The translations under genes and the position numbers were made by a program. A model generated the notes under the pieces. That model was given only the letters and a program-made list of their open reading frames with translations. It made no database searches and was not told the DNA's origin. DNA of 64,000 nucleotides. Origin: Mesostigma viride (Eukaryota > Streptophyta > Mesostigmatophyceae > Mesostigmatales > Mesostigmataceae). Numbering within the stretch: position 1 is the first letter of the stretch; every line of letters begins with the position of its first letter. Shown here piece after piece: positions 21,875 through 32,682 of the stretch. The stretch is taken from assembly GCA_009746045.1 (NCBI GenBank), contig RPFO01000418.1, positions 2,108,670-2,172,669 on the forward strand, written 5' to 3'.

Positions 21875-24800
21875 CTAGTGCAACCTGTGGGCCTTCTTGT
21901 ACGCGTCTAGCAACCGCTTGCAGCCAGAGAGCTCCTTCTCCGTCCGCCAAGAGGCCTCTGCCCCATATCTAGTAAACTTCCACCGGATCCGATATTGGCG
22001 TTGACGACCACGCCCGAAATCGCGATGGGCGACAATCTCCTCGACCTCGTCCTCCTGTTCCCCTGTCTCCGGGTCGTATTCCACCGGAGCCGGGGGATTG
22101 AGTCTACCCTGGATCGAGTTCTGGTGGTACAGCTTGAGCTGGTCGCGGTGGAAGGTTGTCGCGGTGCCCCATGAGATGGGCACGTCCACCTTGAACATGA
22201 CATCATCCCATTTCTCCAGCACTTGGTGGGGCCCCAGGTACATGGGCCGGAGCTTCGTTTTGAGCTCCCCTTCCACCTTCTGGGAGAATCGACCGAGCTG
22301 GGGTCCCTCTACCAGGACCCAGTCCCCGACCTCGATGTCCGGTGCTCTAGAGTCCCGCTTGCCTTCCACGCGAGCCATGTTGCGCTCGGCAGCGGCCCGG
22401 TACCCTTTAACCGCACTGTTGTGAGCTTGGCGCATCTTTTCCAGCAGGCTGCTCACGCCCGCCAGAGTAGTGCGCAGCACCTCCGGTTCCGCCAGCGCCG
22501 GACTCGTCAGCAAGTCGGTCGGCGTCAGCGGATGCCTTCCCGTGTTGAGAAAGAACGGGGTTAGGCCATGGGCTGCCTGTGGTGCGTTGTTCAAGGAGAA
22601 CTCCACCAAGCACAGCAACTCCTCCCAGTTGCTGCCCACCTCGTCGGTGTAATGGCGCATGGTTTCCTGTACCGTGCGGTTGAGTCGCTCCACCAGATGG
22701 GAGGACGAGCTGTGATAAGCCGTCCCTAGCGACACCTTGGTTCCCAGGCAGTCGAAGAACTCCTGCCAGAACCGGGCGGTGAAGAGCGTGTCCCGGTCCG
22801 AGATGAACTGGCGGCTGAGCCCGTGGAACCGGAAGACGTGGTTGAGGTACAGTTTGGCACACCCCTCGGCCGTGAGGTCAGCCGGACAGGGGGCCAGGTG
22901 ACACATGCGCGTGAGTCGGTCCACGAACACCAAGATCTTGCTGTTGCCGTTCTTGGTCTTCTTAAAGGGGCCGACGAAATCCATCTGGATCGAGTCCCAG
23001 GGACCCAGGGGATCAGGTAGCGTCTTTGGGACAGCCTGAGTACCCGTGTTCTGGGACTTGGCTATCTGGCACGACGGGCATTCGCGTATATAGGCCGCAA
23101 TGTAGTCCTTCATGCCAGGCCAGTAGAAGTGACGACGTGCCCTTGGTAGCAGTCGCCCAATGCCCTGGTGACCGCCGACTAGGGAGTCGTGGAGCTCGTG
23201 GAGCAAGGCTGCTCGACAGAGCTCGGGTATGTAGAGGCGCCACGTGTCCGGGCGCACCATGACGTATAGGCGACCCTCTTGGAACTTGCACGGGAGCCTA
23301 CCCATCATCTTGGGGTGTGACTTGATCACCTCCAAGGCGGCCGGCTCGGTAACCGTGAAGCGGCTGATCAGCATCTCCAGGGGGGAAGTGACCGTATACG
23401 CATCGGCCTCGTCCTCCTCCTCCGGTTGGTCCAGCGCCGAGTGTAGGTACTCAGACACGACCACCGGGGATCCAAGAGGTTCCAGATGAAAAATAGCCTG
23501 AGCCACAGCGCCAAGGGGAACCCGTGTGTGGGACCCCTCCCCTTCCCCGGGGGACCGCGCGTCCACGCGCTGGTCGTCGTCGCCATCGGGGGGCGACAAG
23601 GCATCCGGAGTGGTATGACTCATGTGAAACAGGTGGCGCGCCCGCGGCGACCGTGGGAGGTCATCGTAGAGCGGGGCGCCAGGCGCCTCCTCACAGGTGG
23701 TATGGAGCACCCCCATGTCCTCATAGAACCAGTAGTCAGCACGACGGGAGAGGGCGTCGGGCACCACGTTGTCCGCACCCTTCACATACTGGATCTTAAA
23801 AGGGGCAAACTGGGAAAGGTACTCCATCCACCTGGCCTGACGGGGCGTCAGATTTGGCTGCGTCAAGAGGTGGGTCAGGGGCCTATGGTCGGTGTGAATA
23901 ATCAAACGGGCGGGGTCGAGGTCCCCTGTCTCGCTGACTGCAACATCAAACTGCGCGCCCAACAGGTGGTGGCGCCATGTGTGGCAACAGTAGACCACAG
24001 CCAACAGCTCTTGCTGGTGGACCGGATAGTTCCGCTCGGCGGGGATCATTGTGCGGGAGATGTACTCAACCGGTTGCAAGCCCTTGCCTTGGTCCTGCAA
24101 GAGGACCCCGCCGATAGCCACCTTGCTCGCATCCGTCGCAACCACAAAAGGAAGGGACGGGTCTGGGAGCACGAGCACGGGTGCCGCGGTCAAACTGGCC
24201 TTGAGGGCCTCAAAGGCCTGCTGGCACTGTGCCGACCAGACGAAGGATACGCCCTTCTTGAGGAGAGCGTTGATGGGCGACGCGATCGTGGCAAACCGGG
24301 GGATGAAGCGTCGATAGTATGACGCAATCCCCAGAAAGCTACGCACGCCCTTCACGTCTGTCGGAGCTGGCCACTGTTGGACAGAGGCGATCTTCTCCGG
24401 GTCCGTGGCCACGCCTGCCGCTGAAAGCGTGTGGCCCAGGAACGGGACGCTGCGCCCCGCACGGACCTTAGCCCTGCGGGCCGAGAGATGCTCGTCCTCC
24501 ATAATGCGCAGGACCGTATCGACGTCCTCCAGGTGCTCCTCGAAGGTCTTGGAGTACACGAGGATGTCATCCAGATAGGCCAAAGCGCAAGTGCGTTTCC
24601 AGGACCAGGGCGGCTTGTCCCCCTTGCGAGGGTCGCGCAGGTCACTGGATACCTGTGGCAGGTGTGCAGTCCCCATGACGGGCCGCAAGATGTCGTTCAT
24701 GAGCATCTGGAAGCTGGCTGGTGAGTTGCAAAGCCCCATCGCCGCCACACGGAACTGGTAGTGTCCGTATGGCGTATTGAAGGCCGTCTTGTGACAGTCC

Positions 24801-24912
24801 TCTTCAGCGATGCGGAGCTGCCAAAACCCATCGGCGCAGTCGATCACCGTGAAGCAGGTGGCGCCCTGCACTCGATTGAAGATGTCATCAATGCGCGGGA
24901 GCGGGTACTTGG
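21875..24912 (-). CDS. pol: Gypsy pol, C-terminal part: reverse transcriptase, RNase H, integrase, chromodomain-like tail
   Basis: This continues pol after the inserted 588-bp element. Domains in order: RT from KYPLPRIDD with FTVIDCADGFWQLRI and the catalytic YLDD (ALAYLDDILVYSK); RNase H with VVATDASKVAIGGVL, HQQELLAVVY and IIHTDHRPL; the integrase HHCC zinc finger (HELHDSLVGGHQGIGR, then CPSCQIAK); the integrase core with QMDFVGPF, FISDRDTLFTA and HLVERLNRTVQE, giving the D,D,E triad; and a C-terminal tail (EVEEIVAHRDFGRGRQRQYR, WKFTRYGAEASWRTE) of chromodomain type. These place the element in Ty3/Gypsy, probably a chromovirus. The long frame starting at 24988 begins inside the inserted element, so that Met is not the real start. 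All catalytic motifs are present, so only the insertion disables RT. Confidence 0.93.
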
Positions 24913-25500
24913 AGGGTGGTCCCACGCGGAATGGGGTAGATTTTTGCAAGAAAAAAACGCTAGTTTCAATCGTCCGAAAACCGGACATTGTGCCGAAATT
25001 CTTGCCAAAAAATTTGCAGCCGAGCGAATTTTCCGCCGGCCGGAAAGGGTCTCTCTGCAGCTAGACCCCTCGCAAATCGTGCGAAATCGCGCAAAATTTG
25101 CTGAAATTTACCAAAACCAGGCCAAAAAAGTGTAAAATCATGCGAAATCTTGAAAATTTTGCTGAAATTGACCAAAAACCGACCAAAAAAGTGCGAATTC
25201 ATGCAAAAAAGTTCGATTGTAAAAAAATTACGACATGTGAAAAATGCGTGAATTCATGCAAAATTTTTCAAAGGGTCTCTCTGCAGCTAGACCCTTCGTG
25301 TAAAATTATGCGAAATCCTGTGAAATCGTGTGAAGTTGTGTGAAGTTGTGCGAAAATTGTGCGAAAATCACGCGAAATTGTGCAAAATTTTGCGGGCGTT
25401 CTCAAATCGCCAGAAAAAATTTCGAAACAAAAAGTCGAAAACAGCGTTTTTTTCTTGCAAAATGCGCAAAAAACTACCCCATTCGGCGTGGGACCACCCT
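24913..25500. mobile_element. 588-bp inverted-repeat element (MITE-like) inserted in the Gypsy RT
   Basis: Ends are inverted: AGGGTGGTCCCACGCGGAAT at the left and ATTCGGCGTGGGACCACCCT at the right, extending to GGGGTAG and TTTTTGCA-like sequence. It is flanked by GG (or GGA) on both sides, and excision restores a continuous RT frame reading TVKSKYPLPRIDD. The interior is AT-rich, has no gene, and contains two copies of GGGTCTCTCTGCAGCTAGAC (near 25049 and 25271). It is non-autonomous. The superfamily is not assignable from the ends alone. Confidence 0.9.
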
Positions 25501-26706
25501 GGACTTGACAGTGATCGCGTTGAGCTTCCTGTAGTCGGTGACGAGCCGCCACTTGCCCCCAGGCTTGGGCACTAGGAGTACCCCAGCGGAGAAAGGGCTG
25601 TTACTGGGCTCAATCAGACCACGCTCAAGGAGGGCCATCAGGATCTTCTTGAGCTCCATCAGCTCGACTGGCCCCATCCGGTACATCGGGGACGTGGTGG
25701 GCCCGAAGCCTTCCTTGAGGCGGATATGGTGCAGCACAGAACGGGGCGGGGGAAACTGCGGTGTAGACTCGTCGAACAGCTTCTCCCGCTTGGCCAGGAT
25801 GGCGTTGTAGCGCGCGATCTCGTCGTCAGTGAAGTCGGTGCCGATCTCCAGCAGCTCCTCAAGCAGGGGCACAGAGTCAAGGCGGTACATGTAGTACTCC
25901 TTGCCCTTCTGCAGGTTGCGCGCGAGCGTCTTGCTGCTCATCAGCATCTGAGATGCATGGCGTCGTGGCTTCTCGGGCCCCGCGTCGTGCTGAACGTTGT
26001 GCACCTCGGTGCCGTGCGCCAGATACTCGTGCCGTGGGCACCAGAAGGAGCCATCAGGGAACCAAACCACCCGTCGCTTGACACTGATCGTCACGTCCTG
26101 GGCGTCCTGCCAATCAACGCCCAGGATGATGTCAGCGGCGCCCAGCGGCGCCACTGTGGCTGTTACCTCCACTGGTATGCCCTGGACAACCGCCTTGAGG
26201 TCCACGAGGCCAGGTGACGGGTGCTTGTTACCATCGGCATACCGGACGTTGATGGGCGTCGGGTGTGGTCGAATCGTGTAGCCAGCGCGTCGCACAAGGG
26301 CCTCATGGATAAAGGATGTGGTCGCCCCCGTATCCACCATAAACTTAACATCCAGGATCGTCTTCTCCTTCAGAAACGGGTCAAGTGTGGTGGTAGGGAG
26401 CGCCAGTCCACCACTGAAGATTAAAAGTGTTCTGGTGCTTGGTGAAGCATAGGGCGGCGAGGCCTCCGGGGCCTGTCCGCTAGACCTATCTACACTATTG
26501 GCTGAAGCGGGGTCGACCGCGGTCGCCGACACGCCTGCATCTGAAGAGGGCAAGGAGACCGCTGGGGCCTGCCCGCCCGTCCTATCTACATTATTGACTA
26601 ACGCTACATCGGCCTCAGGGGTGGCCGCGCCCACATCCGGTGCAGGCGGCTGTTCTACCTGGTTGACTAAGTCTACTCCTACTTCTACCCCTGTGGGAAG
26701 GGGCAC
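25501..26706 (-). CDS. pol: Gypsy pol, N-terminal part: aspartic protease and start of reverse transcriptase
   Basis: It contains the retroviral-type protease motif KFMVDTGATTSFIHEALV with flap and C-terminal strand (AADIILGVDWQ), then a linker and the first RT block (GLIEPSNSPFSAGVLLVPKP, WRLVTDYRKLNAITVKS). After that Ser the frame enters the inserted element and hits its stop. The frame overlaps the end of gag in the -1 register with no upstream ATG (its first possible start is a GTG at the gag stop), so expression is probably by -1 ribosomal frameshifting from gag. Confidence 0.92.
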
Positions 26707-28916
26707 TACGCGCGAGGATCGCGGGGCCGGGAGGCCGCCTCGTCCGACCTTCCGGTCCCCCCTTCCCCCTCATCCGAGTCGTCGTCGTCGCCGGGGTTGA
26801 GCGCCTCATACTCGTCACCTCCAGCCTCGGACGCCTGTTGCTGCGCCAGGATCTCATTGAGCTCGCGCACTGTCCGAGAGAACGATGCTGGGAAGCGGGG
26901 TGTCTGGAACTGGTTGGGCTGCGTGCGCGCGTCGCGCAGCTTGGCAGCCCGCGCGCCTGCGTTGCGCGGGCGAGCATCCCGCGCTGCCGGCGCTGGGCGC
27001 CTCTCAAAGGCGGGACCAGAAAACTTGGGGGCCTCCTTGGTGGCCTCCGTCGCCGTGCTGGTGCGCGCCTTGAGGCGCGGGCAATCCTTCTTGAGGTGCC
27101 CGACCTCGTGACACATGAAACAGCGGGCTTTGGACGCATCGATGGCGTGCAGTTGGGCAGCCGGCTGCTCGTCGTCATTGGACTCCTCCCCCTCCGACGG
27201 GTCGGGTTCCACCTCAGTGAAGTGGACACGGCGTGTCATCGTGGATGAGGCGAACCGGCGGGTGCTGGTGTAGCGCGGCTGCTTGACGACGTCGGCCACC
27301 TGTAGAAGGTACTGCTGGACAGCGTGGATGTCAAGCTTGTCCCAGGGAACCTCGGCATAGTGCTTCTTAACCTCAGCGAGGAGGTCGGGATGGATGGCCT
27401 CCAAAAACCGAATCTTGTACTCGGTCCACGTCAGGTCCCCGGTCAACCGCGCCGCAAAGGAATCAAAAGTGGTGAGGAACTCCGCCAAGTCAGTGTTGCC
27501 CTGACGTAGGCGGCCGAACTCAAACCGCTCGGTCAGTCGATAGCCGGGAGGGATGAGCTTGCGCCGGATGCGCTCGTGCAGTTCCTCGACCGTCTGCGGG
27601 TATGACTGGGCCGCCACACTCTCAACGTTAAGCATCCCGACCACTGATGGGTCCATACACTTCACCACCACGTAGGGGATCAGAACCTTGGTGGCCAGCT
27701 GCCACTCATGGTGTTCACACCATACAGTGTACAACTGTTGCCACATACGAGCCCACTCGTCAATCTCACGGGGAGTCATGCCCGCATGGAGCTTGGGCAC
27801 CGCCTTAAAATCTGGCATAGGCGGCGCCTTGACAGGGTCAGGTCGCAGGGGGCCACCCTTGCTGCAGTACGCGGGGCTAGAAAAGGTGAGGGGATGGTGA
27901 CACCGCGTCCGCATCTCCTGGTGCGAACCCCTTCCTGCAGTTTGGTCATGCCCACGTTGGGACACGAAGGTGTCCTCCGCACGCTCGGGATCGAAGTCGC
28001 CGGATACTCGGCGGGGCGCGTAGTCAGCGGACATCCGTTGTGACGCAAAGGGGGCCGACTCACGCCGAACGCGAACGGACGTGGGATGCTCATAACCGGG
28101 GTCATCCAGGGGCAGCCGGCTGAAGTTAGCGTTGGTGGGCGCGCTCCTTGCTGGGAGGGAGGTGGATACGTAAGGAAAGGGGCCCGGGGGAGCATAGTCC
28201 TCCTCCTCGGGATCGTACTGCACGTGGGCCGACCCTGACGTCTGCGGTGGGGGTCTGGACCAGCTCTCGTGCGCTCCAAAGGAGACCCGACGGGGATCCC
28301 TTCCAGGGCCCGGCCCCGGCCCGCCGCGGCCACGCCCTGCCCAAGGGTGAGTCAGGCTCGGGCGGCCACGCGCGTATGCCCCCAATTGAGAGGGCTGCAC
28401 GAACTCAGGCGGCGGAGCGAACGGCGAGCTAGCTACCGGGCTAAAAGCGACCTCTATATCTTCATCTTCCTCCGGCACAACTTCCACGGATGGTGGTCGC
28501 TGCGTGGGAGGTACCCTGTTCCATTCGCCCAGATGCTCAGTCGGTCGTGGCCGCGATTGCTGCTGGGGCTGTCGCTGTTGCTCCGACTGCTGCTGCTGCT
28601 GCTGCGACTGCTGCTGTCGCTGCGGCGACTGCTGAGACTGATGCTGTCGCTGCGGCGACTGCTGAGGCTGATGCTGTCGCTGCGGCGACTGCTGTTGCTG
28701 ACCAAACCCTAGGGCAGCTTGTTCTAGCTGCGTCTCAAGAGTCGTCTGCCGTTGTGCGGTAACCCTAGCGGCTGCCTCGGATCTCCGGGACCCACTGGAA
28801 CTCCGACTAGCCGTGCTAGCTATTTCCTGTTCTTCCCTGCTATTGTCCTCCGGGGACTGTGTCTCTCTACGGCCCTCCGGGGGCTGTGCTTTACCACCAC
28901 CTCGCTTCTTAGGCAT
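26706..28916 (-). CDS. gag: Gypsy gag polyprotein, 736 aa, with zinc knuckle
   Basis: Structural capsid/nucleocapsid protein of the retrotransposon particle. The N-terminal 350 residues are Gln/Ser/Pro/Arg-rich, with QQSPQRQHQ-type repeats encoded by CAG-rich codons. The middle carries a retrotransposon gag capsid region (MTPREIDEWARMWQQLYTVW, PYVVVKCMDPSVVGMLNVES, ERFEFGRLRQGNTDLAEFLT). Near residues 600-615 lies one CCHC zinc knuckle, CFMCHEVGHLKKDC, the RNA-binding nucleocapsid signature. The acidic C terminus ends at a TAG that overlaps pol. The ORF is intact. The start ATG at 28916 is the first in frame and is followed by a basic KKRGGGK segment. Confidence 0.92.
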   Translation of the reverse strand: MPKKRGGGKAQPPEGRRETQSPEDNSREEQEIASTASRSSSGSRRSEAAARVTAQRQTTLETQLEQAALGFGQQQQSPQRQHQPQQSPQRQHQSQQSPQRQQQSQQQQQQSEQQRQPQQQSRPRPTEHLGEWNRVPPTQRPPSVEVVPEEDEDIEVAFSPVASSPFAPPPEFVQPSQLGAYARGRPSLTHPWAGRGRGGPGPGPGRDPRRVSFGAHESWSRPPPQTSGSAHVQYDPEEEDYAPPGPFPYVSTSLPARSAPTNANFSRLPLDDPGYEHPTSVRVRRESAPFASQRMSADYAPRRVSGDFDPERAEDTFVSQRGHDQTAGRGSHQEMRTRCHHPLTFSSPAYCSKGGPLRPDPVKAPPMPDFKAVPKLHAGMTPREIDEWARMWQQLYTVWCEHHEWQLATKVLIPYVVVKCMDPSVVGMLNVESVAAQSYPQTVEELHERIRRKLIPPGYRLTERFEFGRLRQGNTDLAEFLTTFDSFAARLTGDLTWTEYKIRFLEAIHPDLLAEVKKHYAEVPWDKLDIHAVQQYLLQVADVVKQPRYTSTRRFASSTMTRRVHFTEVEPDPSEGEESNDDEQPAAQLHAIDASKARCFMCHEVGHLKKDCPRLKARTSTATEATKEAPKFSGPAFERRPAPAARDARPRNAGARAAKLRDARTQPNQFQTPRFPASFSRTVRELNEILAQQQASEAGGDEYEALNPGDDDDSDEGEGGTGRSDEAASRPRDPRA

Positions 28917-29100
28917 TTTGGGCCCGAGTACCGTACCAGCACCAGTACCTTACACAATACCTCCCCAACACAGGCAAGCAAGAGAGAGAAGAGGAAGCCA
29001 CAACTACTTCTAATAGTAATTATATATTATCTGCTAACTATTGTAGCTAAGCTAGTAGTTAGTATCACTATATACTGGTATCTAGTAGTGATAGTGGGGC

Positions 29101-29249
29101 TTATGCCCTAGAGGATGGGCCCAGGTGAAACTGCTCCAGTGCACGCAACACATCCTGTGCTGGGATCTGGGTGACACGCCTATGCTGGTGCAGCCCTTCT
29201 GGGAGGGGCATATTATCCCTAATAAACTGATCTGCCTCCGCTAATGTAT
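29101..29249 (-). pseudogene. 3' half of the split Gypsy leader ORF (viroplasmin/RNase H1-like domain)
   Basis: On the minus strand this reads NTLAEADQFIRDN and continues to a stop at 29101-29103. It completes the domain begun at 57564-57360: together 354 bases (117 aa plus stop) in one frame when the 28.1-kb insertion and one TA copy are removed. The segment (N)TLAEADQF corresponds to the final helix of the RNase H1 N-terminal fold. Confidence 0.8.
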
Positions 29250-29251
29250 TA

Positions 29252-29287
29252 CACTAAGCGATTTTCCTACGCGTCGTAAAAGTATAC
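29252..29287 (+). repeat. Left terminal inverted repeat of the 28.1-kb element
   Basis: 36 bp beginning CACTAAGCG and ending AGTATAC, with 2 mismatches to the right end, preceded by TA. Further AAAGTATAC-like motifs follow within 70 bp. Confidence 0.88.
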
Positions 29288-29469
29288 TTAACTAGACACG
29301 CAAAGTATACTAATACGAAAGTATACTTTTACTATCTGTATGCGTCAGCGTAGGCTTACGTTTTGGATACTTTAACGTAGCTTTGGCGTACAAATTTACT
29401 TTACGTAGGTTTGGTCGTAGCAATGTCGTATCTTGCGTAAGATCTTTTGGTAATGTTGTACGTACCGTT

Positions 29470-29710
29470 ATTAAATACGACACGGATACGGCAACGGATC
29501 TGCCAACGATCCGTCAAGTACAAGTTGAAGATCTTTTGTATTGTGATACGTTAAGTTTTAAGTTACGACACAGATACGGGAACGGATTTGTCATGGATTT
29601 GTTCAGTCCACGTTGAGGATCCCGATATAAAGTGATACGATACGTTTTTAATTACGGCGCGGATACGGCAACGGATTTGTCAAAGATCCATCAAGTGCAC
29701 AGTTAACGGA
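29470..29710. repeat. Degenerate repeat, about 120-bp unit, near the left end of the 28.1-kb element
   Basis: Three diverged copies start with GATACGGCAACGGATTTGTC variants and share GATACGTT and AATTACGGC-like segments. They could be subterminal repeats bound by a transposase. Confidence 0.55.
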
Positions 29711-29971
29711 TCACAGCCGGAAGCAGGTTGACTACGCTTCTCGCGTTCACTACCGGTCCTACAATCATGTCGCTATGTCGTTCTAAATTGCAGCACTGAT
29801 TAGACTTTCACTTATCATTTCGGTCAACCTAACCCCTAACACACATTTACCCGGGGGAAAAAAAAAATGAATGGCGTTTGCAGCAAGGCTCATGCAAGAC
29901 AAGTTTCTATTTCATAAAACATTTCATTATTACATGCAGGATTACATGTCATACACAAAAATCCAACGCCT

Positions 29972-30283
29972 TCACAGAAAAGAGCATATAAAGTCTTCTG
30001 ACGACAATATCAAGTCAATATCAAACTCGTGGCTTCTCTTCGTGGCTTGAAATACTGTTTCCATGCGGTGCTTAGGACAGCTCCGGGGATGTCGGCACCG
30101 CACAGAAGCTCCATCCGGGAGCAAGTGCGCCGGGGGAAGAAGATGTTGTACATCCAGAGCTCGATATGTGCGGAAAGCCGTCGTGTTGGAAACCGAGGTG
30201 TCTGCACAGAATTCCGCGCGCAGGCAGCTTGTGCCTTTACGGGGGAAGACCTGCGACACAAAAACCGTGTCCGGACAAAGCAA
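29972..30283 (-). CDS. Exon-like ORF in the left arm of the 28.1-kb element, unrecognised
   Basis: A 103-codon frame reads VFPRKGTSCLRAEFCADTS, DVQHLLPPAHLLPDGASV and ends EFDIDLILSSEDFICSFL. An acceptor-like TGTGTCGCAG precedes the part starting VFPRKG (exon start near 30249), suggesting a terminal exon of a minus-strand gene. A second frame over the same DNA (reading WMYNIFFPRRTCSRMELLCG) is equally open, so the reading frame is uncertain. No family recognised. Confidence 0.3.
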   Translation of the reverse strand: MLCPDTVFVSQVFPRKGTSCLRAEFCADTSVSNTTAFRTYRALDVQHLLPPAHLLPDGASVRCRHPRSCPKHRMETVFQATKRSHEFDIDLILSSEDFICSFL

Positions 30284-30399
30284 TACGGAGAAATGGCAAC
30301 GGCAGATGGAGTCGGCAAAGGCCGCTTGTAAGGAAAGTGATTTTTAATGCACGAATAAATGTATAATGCATGCTACATCGCCATCTCTTGGGCGGTGAA

Positions 30400-30630
30400 A
30401 AGACAAGGACCAACCACATGCCCCCACCTACCCTTCGTGCATCCCGCCCTTGACGAGGCACAACCATGTGCCCCCACCTACCCTTTGTGCGTCCCTCCCT
30501 TGACAAGAAACAAGCACGTGCACCTATCTAAACCTTTGTGCATCCCTCCCTTGGCAAGGAACAAGCACACCCACCCACCTACTCCACATGCATCCCTTCC
30601 TTGACAAGGAACAAGCACGATCACCCTGCT
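30400..30630. repeat. About 51-bp minisatellite, 4-5 copies
   Basis: The unit contains CATCCCTCCCTTGACAAGGA, ACAAGCAC and CCACCTACC. Confidence 0.85.
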
Positions 30631-30849
30631 ACCCACTAGCACGACAGCAAGGCAGACCTTACAATGGCAAGTGATGTTTATCAGTAGAAACTGTTAGACA
30701 ACTAGCAAACGAGCCAGCCGGTGAAGAGCAAGGCACGCATGCAAGGAATTTGTCGTTGCCTATGTCTACGCTTGTGTTTGTCACTGCAGTTGAAATCTGC
30801 ATTTGCATCAGCAGGCCCGATCGAAGCCCATGTCGCCACCCGCATTTCC

Positions 30850-31270
30850 ACTTATACTGCACGGCCCCTTATTTTTCTCTTGTGCCTGCCTTTGCCCTAA
30901 CTGTTACCCTAGCATCTGCCCTTGCCCCTATTGATCCCCAGTGTTTGCCGTTGCCCTCATCCTTTCCCTAGTGCCTGCCCTTGTCTTCATCTTTTCCCTT
31001 GTGCCTGCCCTTGCCCTTGTCCGTTCCCTCGTGCTAAACTTGTCCTTATCTCTTTCCCTTGCGCCTGCCCCTGCCCTTATCCGCTTCCCTTGTGCCTGCC
31101 CCTGCCCTTGCCCTTGTCCTTTCCTTTGAGCCTGCCCTTTTGGCAAGCACAAGTGCCTTTGTCCTTTCCTTGGCCTTGTGCTTGCTCTTCCAGTTTCCCT
31201 TTCCTTTGCTCGTGCGGTTGCCTTTGCTCTTACCCGGGTGCTTGCCCTTGCCCTTTGCAAGCTGCATTCT
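30850..31270. repeat. Pyrimidine-rich degenerate repeat
   Basis: Irregular repeats of CCCTTGTGCCTGCCCTTGCC over about 400 bp. The open frames seen are compositional. Confidence 0.75.
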
Positions 31271-31815
31271 TATCTTAGCAAGCTTGCAAGTGCAAACTGG
31301 CACTGAGCCAGAAATGCAAGCAAAGCAGCCCTTGTAAATAAGGATGGACAAGAACAGTAGAAAGCTAGGGGTGGCAACGGTGCTAGAGCTCATGGCAACA
31401 AGGTGGTCCCATTCTTGCTGCATTGGGTGCGTTGCGTGGGTGGGATATTGCGATAGGGGGACATTCTTGCCTTGGTTGTGTTTTCACATGCACCCGGTGC
31501 TTGAATTTATGCGTGCAAGGGTGGCTGGTATCCCAACCAACCGCCTAAGAGGAAAAAGAGTGCTTAGAAAAAAGCAAGAATGACTTAATGTTGGTAATAG
31601 CAGTGGTGGCGTCAGCAAAAACTGTTGTTGTAGATGCAAGCTACAACACTGCAGATGGTTTCTCGCACTAATGTGGATAATGATAATGCATGCCACTTAA
31701 CGGGACCATATAAACCACAACAAGAATAAATCGTGAGAGCAAAAGAAAGGGGAGTACAAAATGGCCGGCTTACCTAGCTACAACAAAAAAATTGCATGAA
31801 AAACGAGATAACTCA

Positions 31816-32000
31816 CCTTTGTCGCAGCAGTGACCATATCAGACAGCTCACAAAAACTTGTTGATCCTTGAAACTTCCTGCTTGAAGGCAGCCACCAGCG
31901 GTCTGGAGTTTTCACCCCAGTCCTTCTCAACAGCCAAGGGAAAGGGAAAGAGAGACGAGGGGTGCGGGAGGGACAAGAGAGCGGGGGGTGGGAAGGGGGA
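31816..32000 (-). other. Exon-like stretch abutting the PLV left end
   Basis: On the minus strand the sequence reads GVKTPDRWWLPSSRKF and then FCELSDMVTAATK, ending in a good splice donor (ACAAAG|GTGAGT, exon end at 31816). This suggests that the PLV landed in or near an exon or intron of a minus-strand gene of the 28.1-kb element. The product is not recognised. Confidence 0.3.
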
Positions 32001-32242
32001 TATATATAGCCCCTCATTGAGTGATGGGGTCATGTGGGGTACCGGGGAGCCATTCTTGAGTGATGATGGTTGAGTGATAACTTGAGTGATAAAATATTGG
32101 GTTTTTGGTTTGCTACTGGCATCTGTCACGGTGCAGCCACGCCTTCCCGACCCGTGCCAACCCTGGCTCAGGGGTCGCGGGGCTTTAGGAGGCCATAGAA
32201 TTTCTGGCATCTGTCACCACGTCAACATGTGAGTATGTGTGG

Positions 32243-32307
32243 AATAGGCCAAATTGGCCAGAGAATTTGAAGGAAGTTCTAAGTATATCTGGCCAATTTG
32301 GCCTATT
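32243..32307. promoter_or_regulatory. 65-bp palindromic block in the ITR, copy 1 (candidate replication origin or binding site)
   Basis: The arms AATAGGCCAAATTGGCCAG and CTGGCCAATTTGGCCTATT are perfect inverted repeats flanking a 27-bp centre. Each arm itself contains GGCCAAATTGGCC. The mirrored copy is at 49609-49673. Co-occurrence with an origin-binding-protein-like helicase suggests an origin function (inference). Confidence 0.6.
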
Positions 32308-32442
32308 CTGACAGAACCATCAACCACCGCCCAACCCACGCCACGCACCAACCGCAGAACGCGCGGGACCTCCGTGGACGGCCGGGTCGTTCATGGGAAA
32401 CGCGCGATTCGCACGCGTCAACGTGCGAGGGTGTGTGTGTAT

Positions 32443-32507
32443 AATAGGCCAAATTGGCCAGAGAATTTGAAGGAAGTTCTAAGTATATCTGGCCAATTTG
32501 GCCTATT
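32443..32507. promoter_or_regulatory. 65-bp palindromic block in the ITR, copy 2
   Basis: Same sequence as the block 200 bp away. The mirrored copy is at 49409-49473. The PLV thus carries four copies in all. Confidence 0.6.
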
Positions 32508-32682
32508 CTAACAAAACCATCAACCGTCAACCCAACCACGCCACACGTCAGTCGCGCGCCTGATCGCCTGCGCGTTCCTGCGGATTCCTGCGCCGTCGCG
32601 GGAGAGGAGCGGAGGATGGCTTGGTGTCACAGCGACACAAATATCTAATACTATACCACGAGACGCGGCGTTATGGGTCTAT

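Larger units (their letters stand above)
32000..32629 (+). repeat. Left inverted terminal repeat of the PLV
   Basis: Every position pairs with 49287-49916 at a constant coordinate sum (81,916), and I found no mismatch or indel by eye. It contains two 65-bp palindromic blocks 200 bp apart and two copies of CTGGCATCTGTCAC. It ends at GGCTTGGTGTCA, 54 bp before the helicase stop codon. Confidence 0.96.

Noticed and set aside
24913-24988. Met at 24988 as the natural pol start
   Set aside because: It lies within the inserted 588-bp element.
30922-31423. Pro/Cys/Leu-rich and Lys/Arg-rich ORFs
   Set aside because: Compositional artefacts of the CCCTTGTGCCTGCC repeat.
32254-32648. ORFs of 64-85 aa within the ITRs
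   Set aside because: They translate the palindromic blocks, occur in mirrored form at both ends, and show no protein-like features.
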